Assembly: GCA_044448905.1 (NCBI GenBank)
Contig: JBIOHJ010000038.1
Coordinates: 1 to 24,358, forward strand
Reading direction: 5' to 3'
Length of the DNA: 24,358 nucleotides
Source: JBIOHJ01 sp044448905
GTDB lineage: Bacteria; Bacteroidota; Bacteroidia; AKYH767-A; OLB10
The translations under genes and the position numbers were made by a program. This document shows, in pieces, positions 8,130 through 14,900 of this stretch. The notes below the pieces were generated by a model. It ran no database searches. It was not told the DNA's origin and saw only the letters and a program-made list of their open reading frames with translations. Position 1 is the first letter of the stretch; the number at the start of each line of letters is the position of its first letter.

Positions 8130-9200
8130 ATGAAAAAGAAAACTTTTTATTTCAGGAATGCGCTCATTGCGTTATTCCTGTCCGTTAGCATGCTGGCGTA
8201 TGGACAAAAATTACCCAATGTGGTAATTCTCGCAACAGGAGGCACCATAGCCGGTGCCGGGGCAAGTTCAACAGGGTCTGCATATACTTCGGGCCAGGTT
8301 AAAATTGATGCAATGATTGATGCCGTACCCAATATCAGGAAGCTGGCAAACCTGAAGGGAGAGCAAACCGCGAATGTCGGTTCACAGGATATGAGTGTTA
8401 AAGTATGGCTTGACCTGGCAAAACGAATTAATGAACTTTTGGCAACCGCGGAGGTTGATGGTATTGTAATCACCCACGGAACCGATACACAGGAAGAGAC
8501 AGCGTATTTCCTGACGCTTACAGTAAAAAGTGATAAACCTGTTGTGCTGACCGGTTCCATGCGCCCTTCAACTGCATTAAGTGCCGAAGGCCCGTTGAAT
8601 CTTTACAATGCTGTTGCACTTGCTGCTCATCCCAATGCCAAAGGTTATGGAGTGATGGTGGTAATGAATGACGAGATTCATGCTGCACGTGACGTTAAAA
8701 AAATGATTACAACTCCTGTACAAACTTTCGCATCTCCACAGGAAGGAATGATCGGTACGGTAATTTTTGGTGATGTATTGTTTTTTCATAAACCATCAGG
8801 ACGTAATACTACAAACAGTGAATTCAATGTTTCAGGAGTAACTGCATTGCCGCGTGTTGATATTGTTTACATGTGTGCTGATGCATCAGCTGACTTAATT
8901 GACATAATGGTTAAAGCCGGAGCAAAAGGAATTGTAATTGCCGGTGTTGGTGATGGAAATATGACTGCCGGAACATTAGAAGCAGCTAAAAAAGCAACCA
9001 AAGCAGGAGTACCTGTGGTAAGGGCTTCGCGTGTACCTATTGGCGCTGTTTTAATTAAAGGGGAAATTGTTGATGCGGATTACGGAACTGTATCTTCTGA
9101 TGAATTGAACCCTCAGAAAGCAAGGGTGCTTTTAATGTTATCAATGTTGAAACAGGGCAGGAGCCGGGACGATTTACAGAGACTGTTTATTGAATATTAA
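8130..9200 (+). CDS. ansB: Type II L-asparaginase, periplasmic
   Basis: A 356-residue enzyme, L-asparagine + H2O -> L-aspartate + NH3. Residues 1-26 are a signal peptide (ending MLAYGQ), which marks the periplasmic type II form. The first active-site motif ATGGTIAG is at 35-42 with the nucleophile Thr39, the second, ITHGTDTQEETA, at 114-125 with Thr118-Asp119, followed by TGSMRP at 141-146. Length and motif order match the family. It sits between the exported aspartase and a porin in a close-packed run on the same strand, so its product can be passed to the aspartase in the same compartment. A glutaminase side activity is common in this family and cannot be excluded. Confidence 0.94.
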   Translation: MKKKTFYFRNALIALFLSVSMLAYGQKLPNVVILATGGTIAGAGASSTGSAYTSGQVKIDAMIDAVPNIRKLANLKGEQTANVGSQDMSVKVWLDLAKRINELLATAEVDGIVITHGTDTQEETAYFLTLTVKSDKPVVLTGSMRPSTALSAEGPLNLYNAVALAAHPNAKGYGVMVVMNDEIHAARDVKKMITTPVQTFASPQEGMIGTVIFGDVLFFHKPSGRNTTNSEFNVSGVTALPRVDIVYMCADASADLIDIMVKAGAKGIVIAGVGDGNMTAGTLEAAKKATKAGVPVVRASRVPIGAVLIKGEIVDADYGTVSSDELNPQKARVLLMLSMLKQGRSRDDLQRLFIEY

Positions 9201-9221
9201 TATAAAATTAAACTGAAACAG

Positions 9222-10418
9222 ATGATGAAACAGATTATTAATAAATTATTTATTCTGGCATTTCTGATATTTCCAACTGCATTAAATGCCCAGATTGAGA
9301 AGCAGGTAGGCGACACTACCTACTATAAATCGCTGATTCCTGAGGTAAAGCAGGGACTGCTTTCAAGAATGAGCATGATAGCGAACATGCAATTCGCCCA
9401 ACGAAATGAATTTGTTGACGGAGATTATATCCAGTCGAGGTTCAAAAATGAGCAGTTCAGGCTGGAGATACGCGGCAAGGTGCACGATAAAGTGTATTTC
9501 CGTTTTCGCGACCGTTATACAAGAGCACAAACTTCGGAGTCAATAGATAACATTAGCCGTTCCGTTGACCTGGCTTTTATACGGGTGGATGCAACGGATA
9601 AATTCAGCTTCTCGGCAGGTAAATTGTGTGCCGACTGGGGTGGCTTTGAATTCGATTATAACCCGATTGATATTTATGAGTATTCCGATATCATTGAATA
9701 TGCCGACAATTTCCTCACCGGTGTCGGAGCAAGCTACCAGGCAACTCCCAACCACCAGTTTACAGTGCAGGTATTGGATTCGAGGACAAAGTCATATGAA
9801 GAATTGTATGGGTCGCAACCCAATTTCCAGGAATCTCAGGCGCCTTTGGCTTTTGTGGCTAACTGGCGCGGAAGCCTTTTTGGCGGAAAGGTAAAAACCA
9901 TTTGGTCGTACTCCTTATTCAATGAAGCGGAAAATGCCAACATGAATTACATTGCGCTGGGTACCGAACTCACATTGGGCAAATTTGTAGTTGCCTATGA
10001 CTATCAATGGAGTGATGAAGAGCTGGACAGAACGCATATTGTAAGTGATATTATTCCTGATAACCTCTATCCGTATGCCGTGGCAAACACTAATTATGTG
10101 GGACACTGGGTGCATCTTCATTACCGGATGAGTCAGAAAATTAACCTTTCGCTGATCGGCATGTTAGATATTGAATCGTGGAACAACAGTAACAATGATC
10201 CGGAAAACGTTACAGGTGAAACACTCATCCGTAACGCATATGGTATTATTCCTGCAATTGAATATTATCCATGGCATGATCTTAATTTGAGGTTCTTTGT
10301 TAACTATGTTGGAAGAATGTATGATTATTCGGATTATGCGACAACTCGTTTTGGTACTCCGGATTATAATACCGGAAGAGTTAATATTGGCTTTGTATCG
10401 CCTCTTGGAATTTTCTAA
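9222..10418 (+). CDS. OprO/OprP-like outer-membrane porin
   Basis: A 398-residue exported protein that starts with a signal peptide (ending ALNAQ). The body has the pattern of OprP-type porins: an early FRLEIRGKVHDKVYFRFRDRYT strand pair, then a long run of 10-residue beta segments and short turns, ending in a strand with a C-terminal Phe (NIGFVSPLGIF). It begins 21 bases after the asparaginase stop, so it most likely belongs to the same operon and would let asparagine, aspartate or fumarate across the outer membrane. Two Met codons start the reading frame; either would do. Family members are often named phosphate-selective, but nothing in the setting points to phosphate. Confidence 0.75.
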   Translation: MMKQIINKLFILAFLIFPTALNAQIEKQVGDTTYYKSLIPEVKQGLLSRMSMIANMQFAQRNEFVDGDYIQSRFKNEQFRLEIRGKVHDKVYFRFRDRYTRAQTSESIDNISRSVDLAFIRVDATDKFSFSAGKLCADWGGFEFDYNPIDIYEYSDIIEYADNFLTGVGASYQATPNHQFTVQVLDSRTKSYEELYGSQPNFQESQAPLAFVANWRGSLFGGKVKTIWSYSLFNEAENANMNYIALGTELTLGKFVVAYDYQWSDEELDRTHIVSDIIPDNLYPYAVANTNYVGHWVHLHYRMSQKINLSLIGMLDIESWNNSNNDPENVTGETLIRNAYGIIPAIEYYPWHDLNLRFFVNYVGRMYDYSDYATTRFGTPDYNTGRVNIGFVSPLGIF

Positions 10419-10451
10419 ACCGGGAATCCTTTATTGAGGGCATACCCGTAA

Positions 10452-10520
10452 GACCGGTTCAACCATTGTTGTGCAACAACAATTTTGCATAACAATGGTT
10501 GATTCAGTTCCGGCCCGGTC
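10452..10520 (+). promoter_or_regulatory. Nested inverted repeats between the two porin genes
   Basis: A perfect 12-bp inverted repeat (10459-10470 with 10491-10502) encloses a competing 8-bp hairpin with a GCA loop (10465-10472/10476-10483) that is followed by TTTT. A further outer pair GACCGG (10452-10457)/CCGGTC (10515-10520) extends the structure. The inner hairpin could end transcription from the upstream operon, and the longer pairing would exclude it, so an attenuator-like switch is possible. It may also be a simple terminator. Confidence 0.5.
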
Positions 10521-10533
10521 AAAGAATTTTTCT

Positions 10534-10566
10534 TTTGTTGAAAAAACCTGTTCCCTGTTAACTTTA
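10534..10566 (+). promoter_or_regulatory. Candidate promoter of the second porin
   Basis: TTTG at 10534-10537 and TAACTTTA at 10559-10566 are 21 bases apart, close to the Bacteroidota pattern TTG-N~20-TAnnTTTG (one mismatch in the -7 box). The ATG at 10576 lies nine bases downstream, giving a very short leader. The site supports that ATG over the GTG at 10471. Confidence 0.45.
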
Positions 10567-10575
10567 AAAATTAAT

Positions 10576-11880
10576 ATGATAAAACATCAGCACAAGACAT
10601 CATCACTGTCAGGTTTAATGTTGATAGTGCTTCTGATGTTACCTTTCCATTCCTTTAGCCAGGAAGAAAAGAAAGAAGTTCCTGACGGAACCGATGGCAG
10701 TACTCTCGTTGTTCCTCAAGTGGATTCAACAGGAAAAGCGACAAATCTTCAAAAGAATGAAGTGAACACACCCTGGTCAACCTTTAAGCTCGGGCTCGGA
10801 TATATTGGCGACTATATTACATACACCGCAGATGATGTTTTTAAACAACAGATGGATTCGGCCAACCTGGAACTTGAATCCATGTATAAAACAAGAGATT
10901 TCAGAATACTTTCAAGCGGCAAGTTTAACACCAAAAGAGTTTTTGCCTGGAAGGCTGCGGTTATGTATGATGGCGATAAAGAAGAATGGTATTGGAGAGA
11001 ATCGGGATTCACCATTGGAGTGCCTGAGCTTGCAGGAAATATTTTTATTGGCAGAACAAAGGAAGGTTATTCGATGGTTAAAGTGATGAACGGCCATTCG
11101 CCATGGGGTGCTGAAAGGCAGATGGCGCTGGATGTTATCCCTATTTTAGCAGATGGTATTAAGTATTTTGGGTTCCTGCCAAAACAAAAAATATTCTGGA
11201 ATGCCGGATACTATAATGATATTTTATCCGAAGGCCAGGGTTTTTCAACTTTCGAGTGGCAATATGATGCACGGGTGGGATGGCTGCCCATTTATGATAA
11301 AGAAAAAGATAAAGTGCTGCATATAGGCGGTAATTACCGGTATGGAAAACCGTTAGCCGGGAAAATCACTTTGAAGTCGAGGCCCGAAGCCAATACCATT
11401 CCGCAAATTATTAATACAGGTTCTTTTGCAGCGGAAAATTCAACATCTATTGGTGGGGAAATATATTACAGCAACAAGCGTTTGTTATTGGGATCGGAGG
11501 TAATGGTGCACCAGTTTAATTCCACCATAGCGGGTGATCATAAATTTTATGGCGGAAAAGTGGTGGTAACTTATTTTTTAACCAATACAGCACGTCCTTA
11601 TAATACTACCAGCGGTATTTTTGGCTTTGTGCCTGTGCATAAATCTGTTTTTAAAGGAGGATGGGGCGAATGGGAAGCTGTGCTGACTGTTTCATCTTTA
11701 GACTTAGACGATGGAGATATTAAAGGCGGTAAATTCTGGCGTATCACACCTATGGTTAACTGGTACATGTCAAAAGTTGTTCGTGCAGAGTTTATTTACG
11801 GCTATGGTGAACTCGACCGTTATAATTTAACGGGGGCTGTGCAGTTCTTCCAGTTCCGTATCCAGTTTACGGTTATGTAA
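10576..11880 (+). CDS. OprO/OprP-family porin
   Basis: A 434-residue exported porin from the ATG at 10576, which gives a clean signal peptide (MIKHQHKTSSLSGLMLIV... ending SFSQ). An in-frame GTG at 10471 would add 35 residues running through the hairpin region and is rejected. A charged linker of ~45 residues precedes the barrel. The C-terminal half is typical of OprP: WGEWEAVLTVSSLDLDDGDIKGGKFWRITPMVNWYMSKVVRAEFIYG, and the last strand ends FRIQFTVM. It probably has its own promoter and follows the aspartase-asparaginase-porin run, so a role in amino-acid or dicarboxylate passage is likely by context. The gene ends three bases before a large palindrome. Confidence 0.82.
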   Translation: MIKHQHKTSSLSGLMLIVLLMLPFHSFSQEEKKEVPDGTDGSTLVVPQVDSTGKATNLQKNEVNTPWSTFKLGLGYIGDYITYTADDVFKQQMDSANLELESMYKTRDFRILSSGKFNTKRVFAWKAAVMYDGDKEEWYWRESGFTIGVPELAGNIFIGRTKEGYSMVKVMNGHSPWGAERQMALDVIPILADGIKYFGFLPKQKIFWNAGYYNDILSEGQGFSTFEWQYDARVGWLPIYDKEKDKVLHIGGNYRYGKPLAGKITLKSRPEANTIPQIINTGSFAAENSTSIGGEIYYSNKRLLLGSEVMVHQFNSTIAGDHKFYGGKVVVTYFLTNTARPYNTTSGIFGFVPVHKSVFKGGWGEWEAVLTVSSLDLDDGDIKGGKFWRITPMVNWYMSKVVRAEFIYGYGELDRYNLTGAVQFFQFRIQFTVM

Positions 11881-11882
11881 TG

Positions 11883-11927
11883 AGTTATTGGTTATTGGGT
11901 TACTTAGTAACCCAATAACCAATAACT
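11883..11927. terminator. Perfect 45-nt palindrome between convergent genes
   Basis: Two 21-base arms pair perfectly around a TTA loop, starting three bases after the porin stop and ending 11 bases before the stop of the minus-strand gene. The arms contain a repeated TTATTGG unit. Its place between convergent genes fits a bidirectional terminator, but neither side has a good T-run. It also marks the left border of the accessory island. Confidence 0.65.
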
Positions 11928-11938
11928 AAATCACTTCC

Positions 11939-12709
11939 TCACACCGGTGTAATCGCAATAGGTGTACACCATGCCGTGGTGCCGCCTTTTGAAGTGGTGT
12001 AACGTTTGCGGAAAAGCGTTTTTATATCCACCTCCATACCCGTGGAAACTGTTTTTGCCCTTACGGTTGCGTCAAGCGATATCCACCGAACTCCGTTATC
12101 GGTGCTGTACTGCCACTCATAAGATGCTTTCACGTATTTGCCCTCAATCTTCGCGGCAAGCGAAGCAAGCTTTATCTCGCCCGTTGCCTCACCCTGCTTT
12201 ACTGCAAATTCCTGCTTCTTTACGGCTGGAGCATTTGCCACCTGCATATTGGCTGTAGTAATAATTTCAACCGCATTTGGCTGGTCTAACCTTGCCAGCC
12301 CGTTTACATAATCAACCGCGGCATCAAGCGTAAGCTTCACGGCAACTTTTGCCGCTATTTTAGCGCCTTCAGCGCCCATTACCCCGAGCTCTACATTTTG
12401 CATTTCGGTAGCCAGCGCTCCGTTTTGTGTGTTCAGTGTGGCAAGCAGCGCAAAGGGGGTTGCCGCAAAAAAGCCGCCCGCATCGTCAGTAATTGCCTGC
12501 CATATTGCCCTCGCCTTCAGCAAAAATACCCCGTCACGGGTATTCACGCTTAAGCCCAGCTTGGCGCGTGTTATTTTTACCGATACAATGAGCATAATGA
12601 AGCTTCTTAGCGGCTTCTCATATTTACGCTGTGTTTTTACCGACATGGAAGGAGCATTTCGCAGCATGCCTTCCCTTTGTCTTTTTGTAATTGATTTTGA
12701 TTTTTTCAT
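11939..12709 (-). CDS. Hypothetical protein with fibronectin-III-like C-terminus
   Basis: A 256-residue protein without a signal peptide and with a basic N-terminus (MKKSKSITKRQREG). The middle (about 60-150) is Ala-rich and helical (FALLATLNTQNGALATEMQNVELGVMGAEGAKIAAKVAVKLTLDAAVDYVNGLARLD). The last ~75 residues look like a fibronectin type III-like sandwich: YEWQYSTDNGVRWI, then ...VDIKTLFRKRYTTSKGGTTAWCTPIAI, which resembles the 'Y-x-x-R-V-x-A-x-x-x-x-G-x-S-x-W-S' end of such domains. A Bacteroidota family with an Ala-rich helical part followed by one such domain is known to me from memory only. It lies downstream of the 21-bp-repeat ORF on the same strand, about 45 bases away. The function is unknown. 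Confidence 0.72.
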   Translation of the reverse strand: MKKSKSITKRQREGMLRNAPSMSVKTQRKYEKPLRSFIMLIVSVKITRAKLGLSVNTRDGVFLLKARAIWQAITDDAGGFFAATPFALLATLNTQNGALATEMQNVELGVMGAEGAKIAAKVAVKLTLDAAVDYVNGLARLDQPNAVEIITTANMQVANAPAVKKQEFAVKQGEATGEIKLASLAAKIEGKYVKASYEWQYSTDNGVRWISLDATVRAKTVSTGMEVDIKTLFRKRYTTSKGGTTAWCTPIAITPV

Positions 12710-12711
12710 TT

Positions 12712-12736
12712 GTTTTAATTGTTTAATTGTTTAATT
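12712..12736. repeat. Tandem 8-mer repeat before the start codon at 12709
   Basis: Read on the plus strand: GTTTTAATT, then GTTTAATT twice, then GTT, lying directly before the start of the minus-strand gene. On the mRNA it is an A/U-rich AATTAAAC repeat in the ribosome-binding zone. Changes in copy number would alter the leader length there. Confidence 0.6.
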
Positions 12737-12753
12737 GTTATGTTGCTATATTG

Positions 12754-13152
12754 TTATATTATTTTTCCATCCGGTGATCGGCAATGCATGCCGTAATACC
12801 TGCTATGTATGCTCCACAAGTTTGTTGAAATGCTCAAAGGCTTTATTGAGGTGCTCCACAAGTTTGTTGAAATGCTCAAAGGCTTTATTGCGGTACGCCA
12901 CAAGTTAGTTGCGATACCCGGCAGCTTTGTTGAGATACGCCACAAGTTAATTGCGATGCTCCACCGCTTTGTTGCGATATGCCACAAGTTTGTTGAGGTG
13001 CTCCACAACTTTATTGCGATGCTCAACAGCTTTGTTGCGATGCTCCACAAATTTGTTGAAGCACTCCACAAAGCCGTGATTAGCGAATTACACTTCTCTA
13101 CGAAAACATTTTGTGCAATGCCTGCTTTTACGGTTATCATTTTGCTGTTCAT
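12754..13152 (-). CDS. Heptad-repeat protein encoded by a 21-bp minisatellite
   Basis: A 132-residue ORF that contains about 12 copies of a seven-residue unit of the type N/K-L-W-S-I-A/S-T (for example NLWSIAT, KLWSTST, NLWRIST) at about residues 33-115, flanked by a non-repetitive start (MNSKMITVKAGIAQNVFVEK) and end. A strong promoter match lies just upstream on the same strand (13188-13220), and the neighbours on both sides are also on this strand, which favours this frame over the open plus-strand frame 12809-13162 (unit LHKFVEM). With a repeat length divisible by three, several frames stay open by default, so coding is not proven. No known fold is recognised. Confidence 0.45.
   Translation of the reverse strand: MNSKMITVKAGIAQNVFVEKCNSLITALWSASTNLWSIATKLLSIAIKLWSTSTNLWHIATKRWSIAINLWRISTKLPGIATNLWRTAIKPLSISTNLWSTSIKPLSISTNLWSIHSRYYGMHCRSPDGKII
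12809..13070. repeat. 21-bp tandem repeat (about 12 units)
   Basis: Diverged direct copies of a unit like GCTCCACAAGTTTGTTGAAAT follow one another without spacers. Two kinds of unit (..CCACAAG.. and ..CAAAGGC../..CCGGCAG..) alternate in part, so the array probably grew by duplication of 42-bp pairs. There are no spacers, so it is not a CRISPR array. Confidence 0.85.
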
Positions 13153-13187
13153 CCTGTTTTAAATGACTATCGTGTAAATAATGGGAG

Positions 13188-13220
13188 CAAATGTAAAAGC
13201 CACAGGTTATGCGAGGCAAA
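13188..13220 (-). promoter_or_regulatory. Promoter of the minus-strand repeat ORF
   Basis: On the minus strand, TTTG (13220-13217) and TACATTTG (13195-13188) are separated by 21 bases, a full match to the Bacteroidota pattern TTG-N~20-TAnnTTTG. Transcription would start near 13182, giving a leader of about 30 bases before the ATG at 13152. It is the best promoter match I found in the window. Confidence 0.6.
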
Positions 13221-13340
13221 TTTTAAATTAGGTATATTGTGTACACCCTTTTTACGTGTAAAAGAGCCGTTATGAAGCGTTAAAAAAGAATGCCGCAAAG
13301 CAGCAGGCAATTGATGTTTCTCCTCCCGAAAAACGGGGTA

Positions 13341-13547
13341 TCAGTTAAAAGCGGTTAGTTTTTCAACAGCATGAGTTTTTGAATGCACCCGCAATTTTGC
13401 ATATGCACATTTTACCTGCGTGTTATAAGTATGAACCGAAATATGCTGCTTAGCAGCCGCCTCTTTGCTGTATAAATTGTTCATTTTATATTCCAAACCC
13501 TTTATTTCGGCAGGGCTCAGCAGGTGGCGCACAGCAACAGAAAACAT
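13341..13547 (-). CDS. LuxR-type HTH domain (3' part of a split regulator gene)
   Basis: A 68-residue reading frame that is almost only a LuxR/GerE-type helix-turn-helix: LSPAEIKGLEYKMNNLYSKEAAAKQHISVHTYNTQVKCAYAKL, matching the family pattern 'L-T/S-x-x-E-x-x-x-L...S-x-K-E-I-A...I-S-x-x-T-V-x-x-H/x-x-x-x-x-x-K-L'. It overlaps the frame of the upstream part (13517-13768) and joins it if one base is added, or the ribosome slips back by one, at the run of nine A (13553-13561). The joined protein would be 142 residues, a sensible size for a small LuxR-type regulator. Read alone, its ATG at 13547 has no clear ribosome site. Confidence 0.6.
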   Translation of the reverse strand: MFSVAVRHLLSPAEIKGLEYKMNNLYSKEAAAKQHISVHTYNTQVKCAYAKLRVHSKTHAVEKLTAFN

Positions 13548-13768
13548 AAGGATTTTTTTTTCACTCCATCGTCCAGCTTAAACTGCGGTGCTGTTCCTGA
13601 AACTATAACCGTCACCAGGTGCTTGTCTATCTGTTTCCGCAGCCGCCTGTCGTATTTTATTTTGTGCGAAATTTTCCAGCGCAAATCGCGCTTATCGGTG
13701 TGCCTTATTTTTTTTGTTGAAACAATCCGGTGGTTTTCATCTATTATTATAATGTGCGAGGTCATCAT
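13517..13768 (-). CDS. N-terminal part of a split LuxR-type regulator
   Basis: An 83-residue frame starting MMTSHIIIIDENHRIVSTKKIRHTDKRD and rich in Lys/Arg. Residues up to DDGVKKK fit in front of the LuxR-type HTH encoded in the next frame; the remaining residues (SLCFLLLCATC) look like out-of-frame read-through after the A9 run. The first residues (HIIIIDENHRIV) recall the first strand of a receiver-like fold, but the part is too short for a full receiver domain. Whether the break is a sequencing error, a real frameshift, or programmed slippage cannot be told from sequence. It is the first gene of the minus-strand group of the island. Confidence 0.5.
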   Translation of the reverse strand: MMTSHIIIIDENHRIVSTKKIRHTDKRDLRWKISHKIKYDRRLRKQIDKHLVTVIVSGTAPQFKLDDGVKKKSLCFLLLCATC

Positions 13769-13858
13769 AACGTATAGGTTAAAGGTTGCGCATACAATTT
13801 AGCAAAAAGCAGCATACCCGCCAATTTTTTTTAATGCTGTTTACGGGGGTACGATGTA

Positions 13859-13954
13859 ATGAAAAGAAATTCAGATATTTACGGAGAAATTGAGGAAGGG
13901 GAAAATGGGGAGATTAATGTGTTTTACGCAACAAATAGGGGTAGTGCTACTTGA
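13859..13954 (+). CDS. Possible 31-residue ORF with VFYATNR motif
   Basis: A short ATG-started frame (MKRNSDIYGEIEEGENGEI... to GSAT) ending 22 bases before the ParB-like gene. The motif VFYATNR resembles the V-F-Y-A-T-D/N-R strand near the N-terminus of DUF900-type alpha/beta hydrolases, so it could be a gene remnant. It is equally well explained as chance. No ribosome site is visible. Confidence 0.2.
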   Translation: MKRNSDIYGEIEEGENGEINVFYATNRGSAT

Positions 13955-13976
13955 ACATTATAAAGAATGATTTTAT

Positions 13977-14885
13977 ATGGATAAAAAAGAAAAATGTGTT
14001 TATTTAGTTGGAAGACCGCCAATTAATGATTTTTTATCTTTTATGTTGACGCAAACAGTAGATGCTCAAGACTTGGATACTGGGCTGCTTACACAAGAAT
14101 GGCGCGAGGCAAATGATAGAGTAAAGGAAATACAAGGCGCGGAGAGCGGGTTTTGTGATAACCATGCAATAACAGCTATTCCAGAAAATCTTCAACCTTT
14201 ACTTGAAAAAGTTAAACAAGATGAAATAATGAAGAAATCATTTTCTTATATCCCGTATGAATTTGGAATGGTAGATTTAGATAAGTTAATAGTATTCCAA
14301 AAATTCATCAATCTTGGTCACATTGAAAGAATCAAGGAAGGAATTAGTAAGGACATGACAGATGAAAAAATTTTCGAATTGTGCATGCCTTTCAATCATC
14401 CAGTTCCAAATTTTAACGTTCAAAGAATTTCTCCAAATGCATTTGACTTCGTTTCAAGGTCAAATGATTTACGCTTTTTAGAAGCACGTTCTTTCAAAAA
14501 GGAAGAAGTAATAAATTACAATCCGCAGGGGGTCATTGCGGGAATTATTGGTCTTGTAGTCGGATATGGTTCAAATTATTTAAATGCTCTGTCAGTTAAT
14601 AATCGTCTTATTTTGAATAATGGAAGTCATCGTGCATACGCTTTAAAAGATTTAGGTAAAAAATTTGTACCCTGTTTAATACAGAGAGTTTCAAGGGTTG
14701 AAGAGTTAGAATTTGCAGGACAACAAGTTCAACAATTTGTAATTAATCAAGCGCAAAATGTTCGCCCACCAGCATTGAAAGATTATTTTGATGATAAACT
14801 AAGAAAAATAGTTTTCCTATCCGAAAAAGCAAGACATGTTAGAATATCTTTTTCAACTGAAGGAATTGATTTACCTCTCTCATAG
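13977..14885 (+). CDS. ParB/Srx-like domain protein, first gene of a nuclease cassette
   Basis: A 302-residue soluble protein without signal peptide. Residues about 98-122 (MVDLDKLIVFQKFINLGHIERIKEG) look like the opening of a ParB/sulfiredoxin-fold domain, and LILNNGSHRAYALKDLGKKFVPCLI (211-235) resembles its nucleotide-binding box (GxHR followed by A-x-x-x-x-G and a beta strand). The domain is larger and more diverged than in chromosome-partitioning ParB and no helix-turn-helix follows. The DUF6602 nuclease-like gene begins 15 bases after the stop, so the two likely act together. Base composition is AT-rich compared with the metabolic genes (one 60-base line hand-counted at 33% GC against 48% in the malic enzyme gene), suggesting transfer. 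The function is unknown. Confidence 0.7.
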   Translation: MDKKEKCVYLVGRPPINDFLSFMLTQTVDAQDLDTGLLTQEWREANDRVKEIQGAESGFCDNHAITAIPENLQPLLEKVKQDEIMKKSFSYIPYEFGMVDLDKLIVFQKFINLGHIERIKEGISKDMTDEKIFELCMPFNHPVPNFNVQRISPNAFDFVSRSNDLRFLEARSFKKEEVINYNPQGVIAGIIGLVVGYGSNYLNALSVNNRLILNNGSHRAYALKDLGKKFVPCLIQRVSRVEELEFAGQQVQQFVINQAQNVRPPALKDYFDDKLRKIVFLSEKARHVRISFSTEGIDLPLS

Positions 14886-14900
14886 TTAAAAACAAACAGA

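Noticed and set aside
8147..8560. 137-residue antisense frame in the asparaginase gene
   Set aside because: It lies wholly opposite a gene with all active-site motifs and shows no family pattern; it is a shadow frame.
10471..10576. GTG start adding 35 residues to the second porin
   Set aside because: It runs through the hairpin region and would bury the signal peptide; the ATG at 10576 is preceded by a promoter-like box and gives a clean signal.
12809..13070. CRISPR array
   Set aside because: The repeats follow each other without spacers and vary between units, and no cas genes are present.
12809..13162. Plus-strand frame through the 21-bp repeats (LHKFVEM units)
   Set aside because: It starts inside the repeat with no promoter or ribosome site found, while the minus strand has a full promoter match; kept as an alternative only.
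13262..13348. 28-residue open stretch (SRYEALKKNAAKQQAIDV...)
   Set aside because: It has no start codon after the preceding stop and overlaps the end of the LuxR-type gene; it could be a remnant but cannot be supported.
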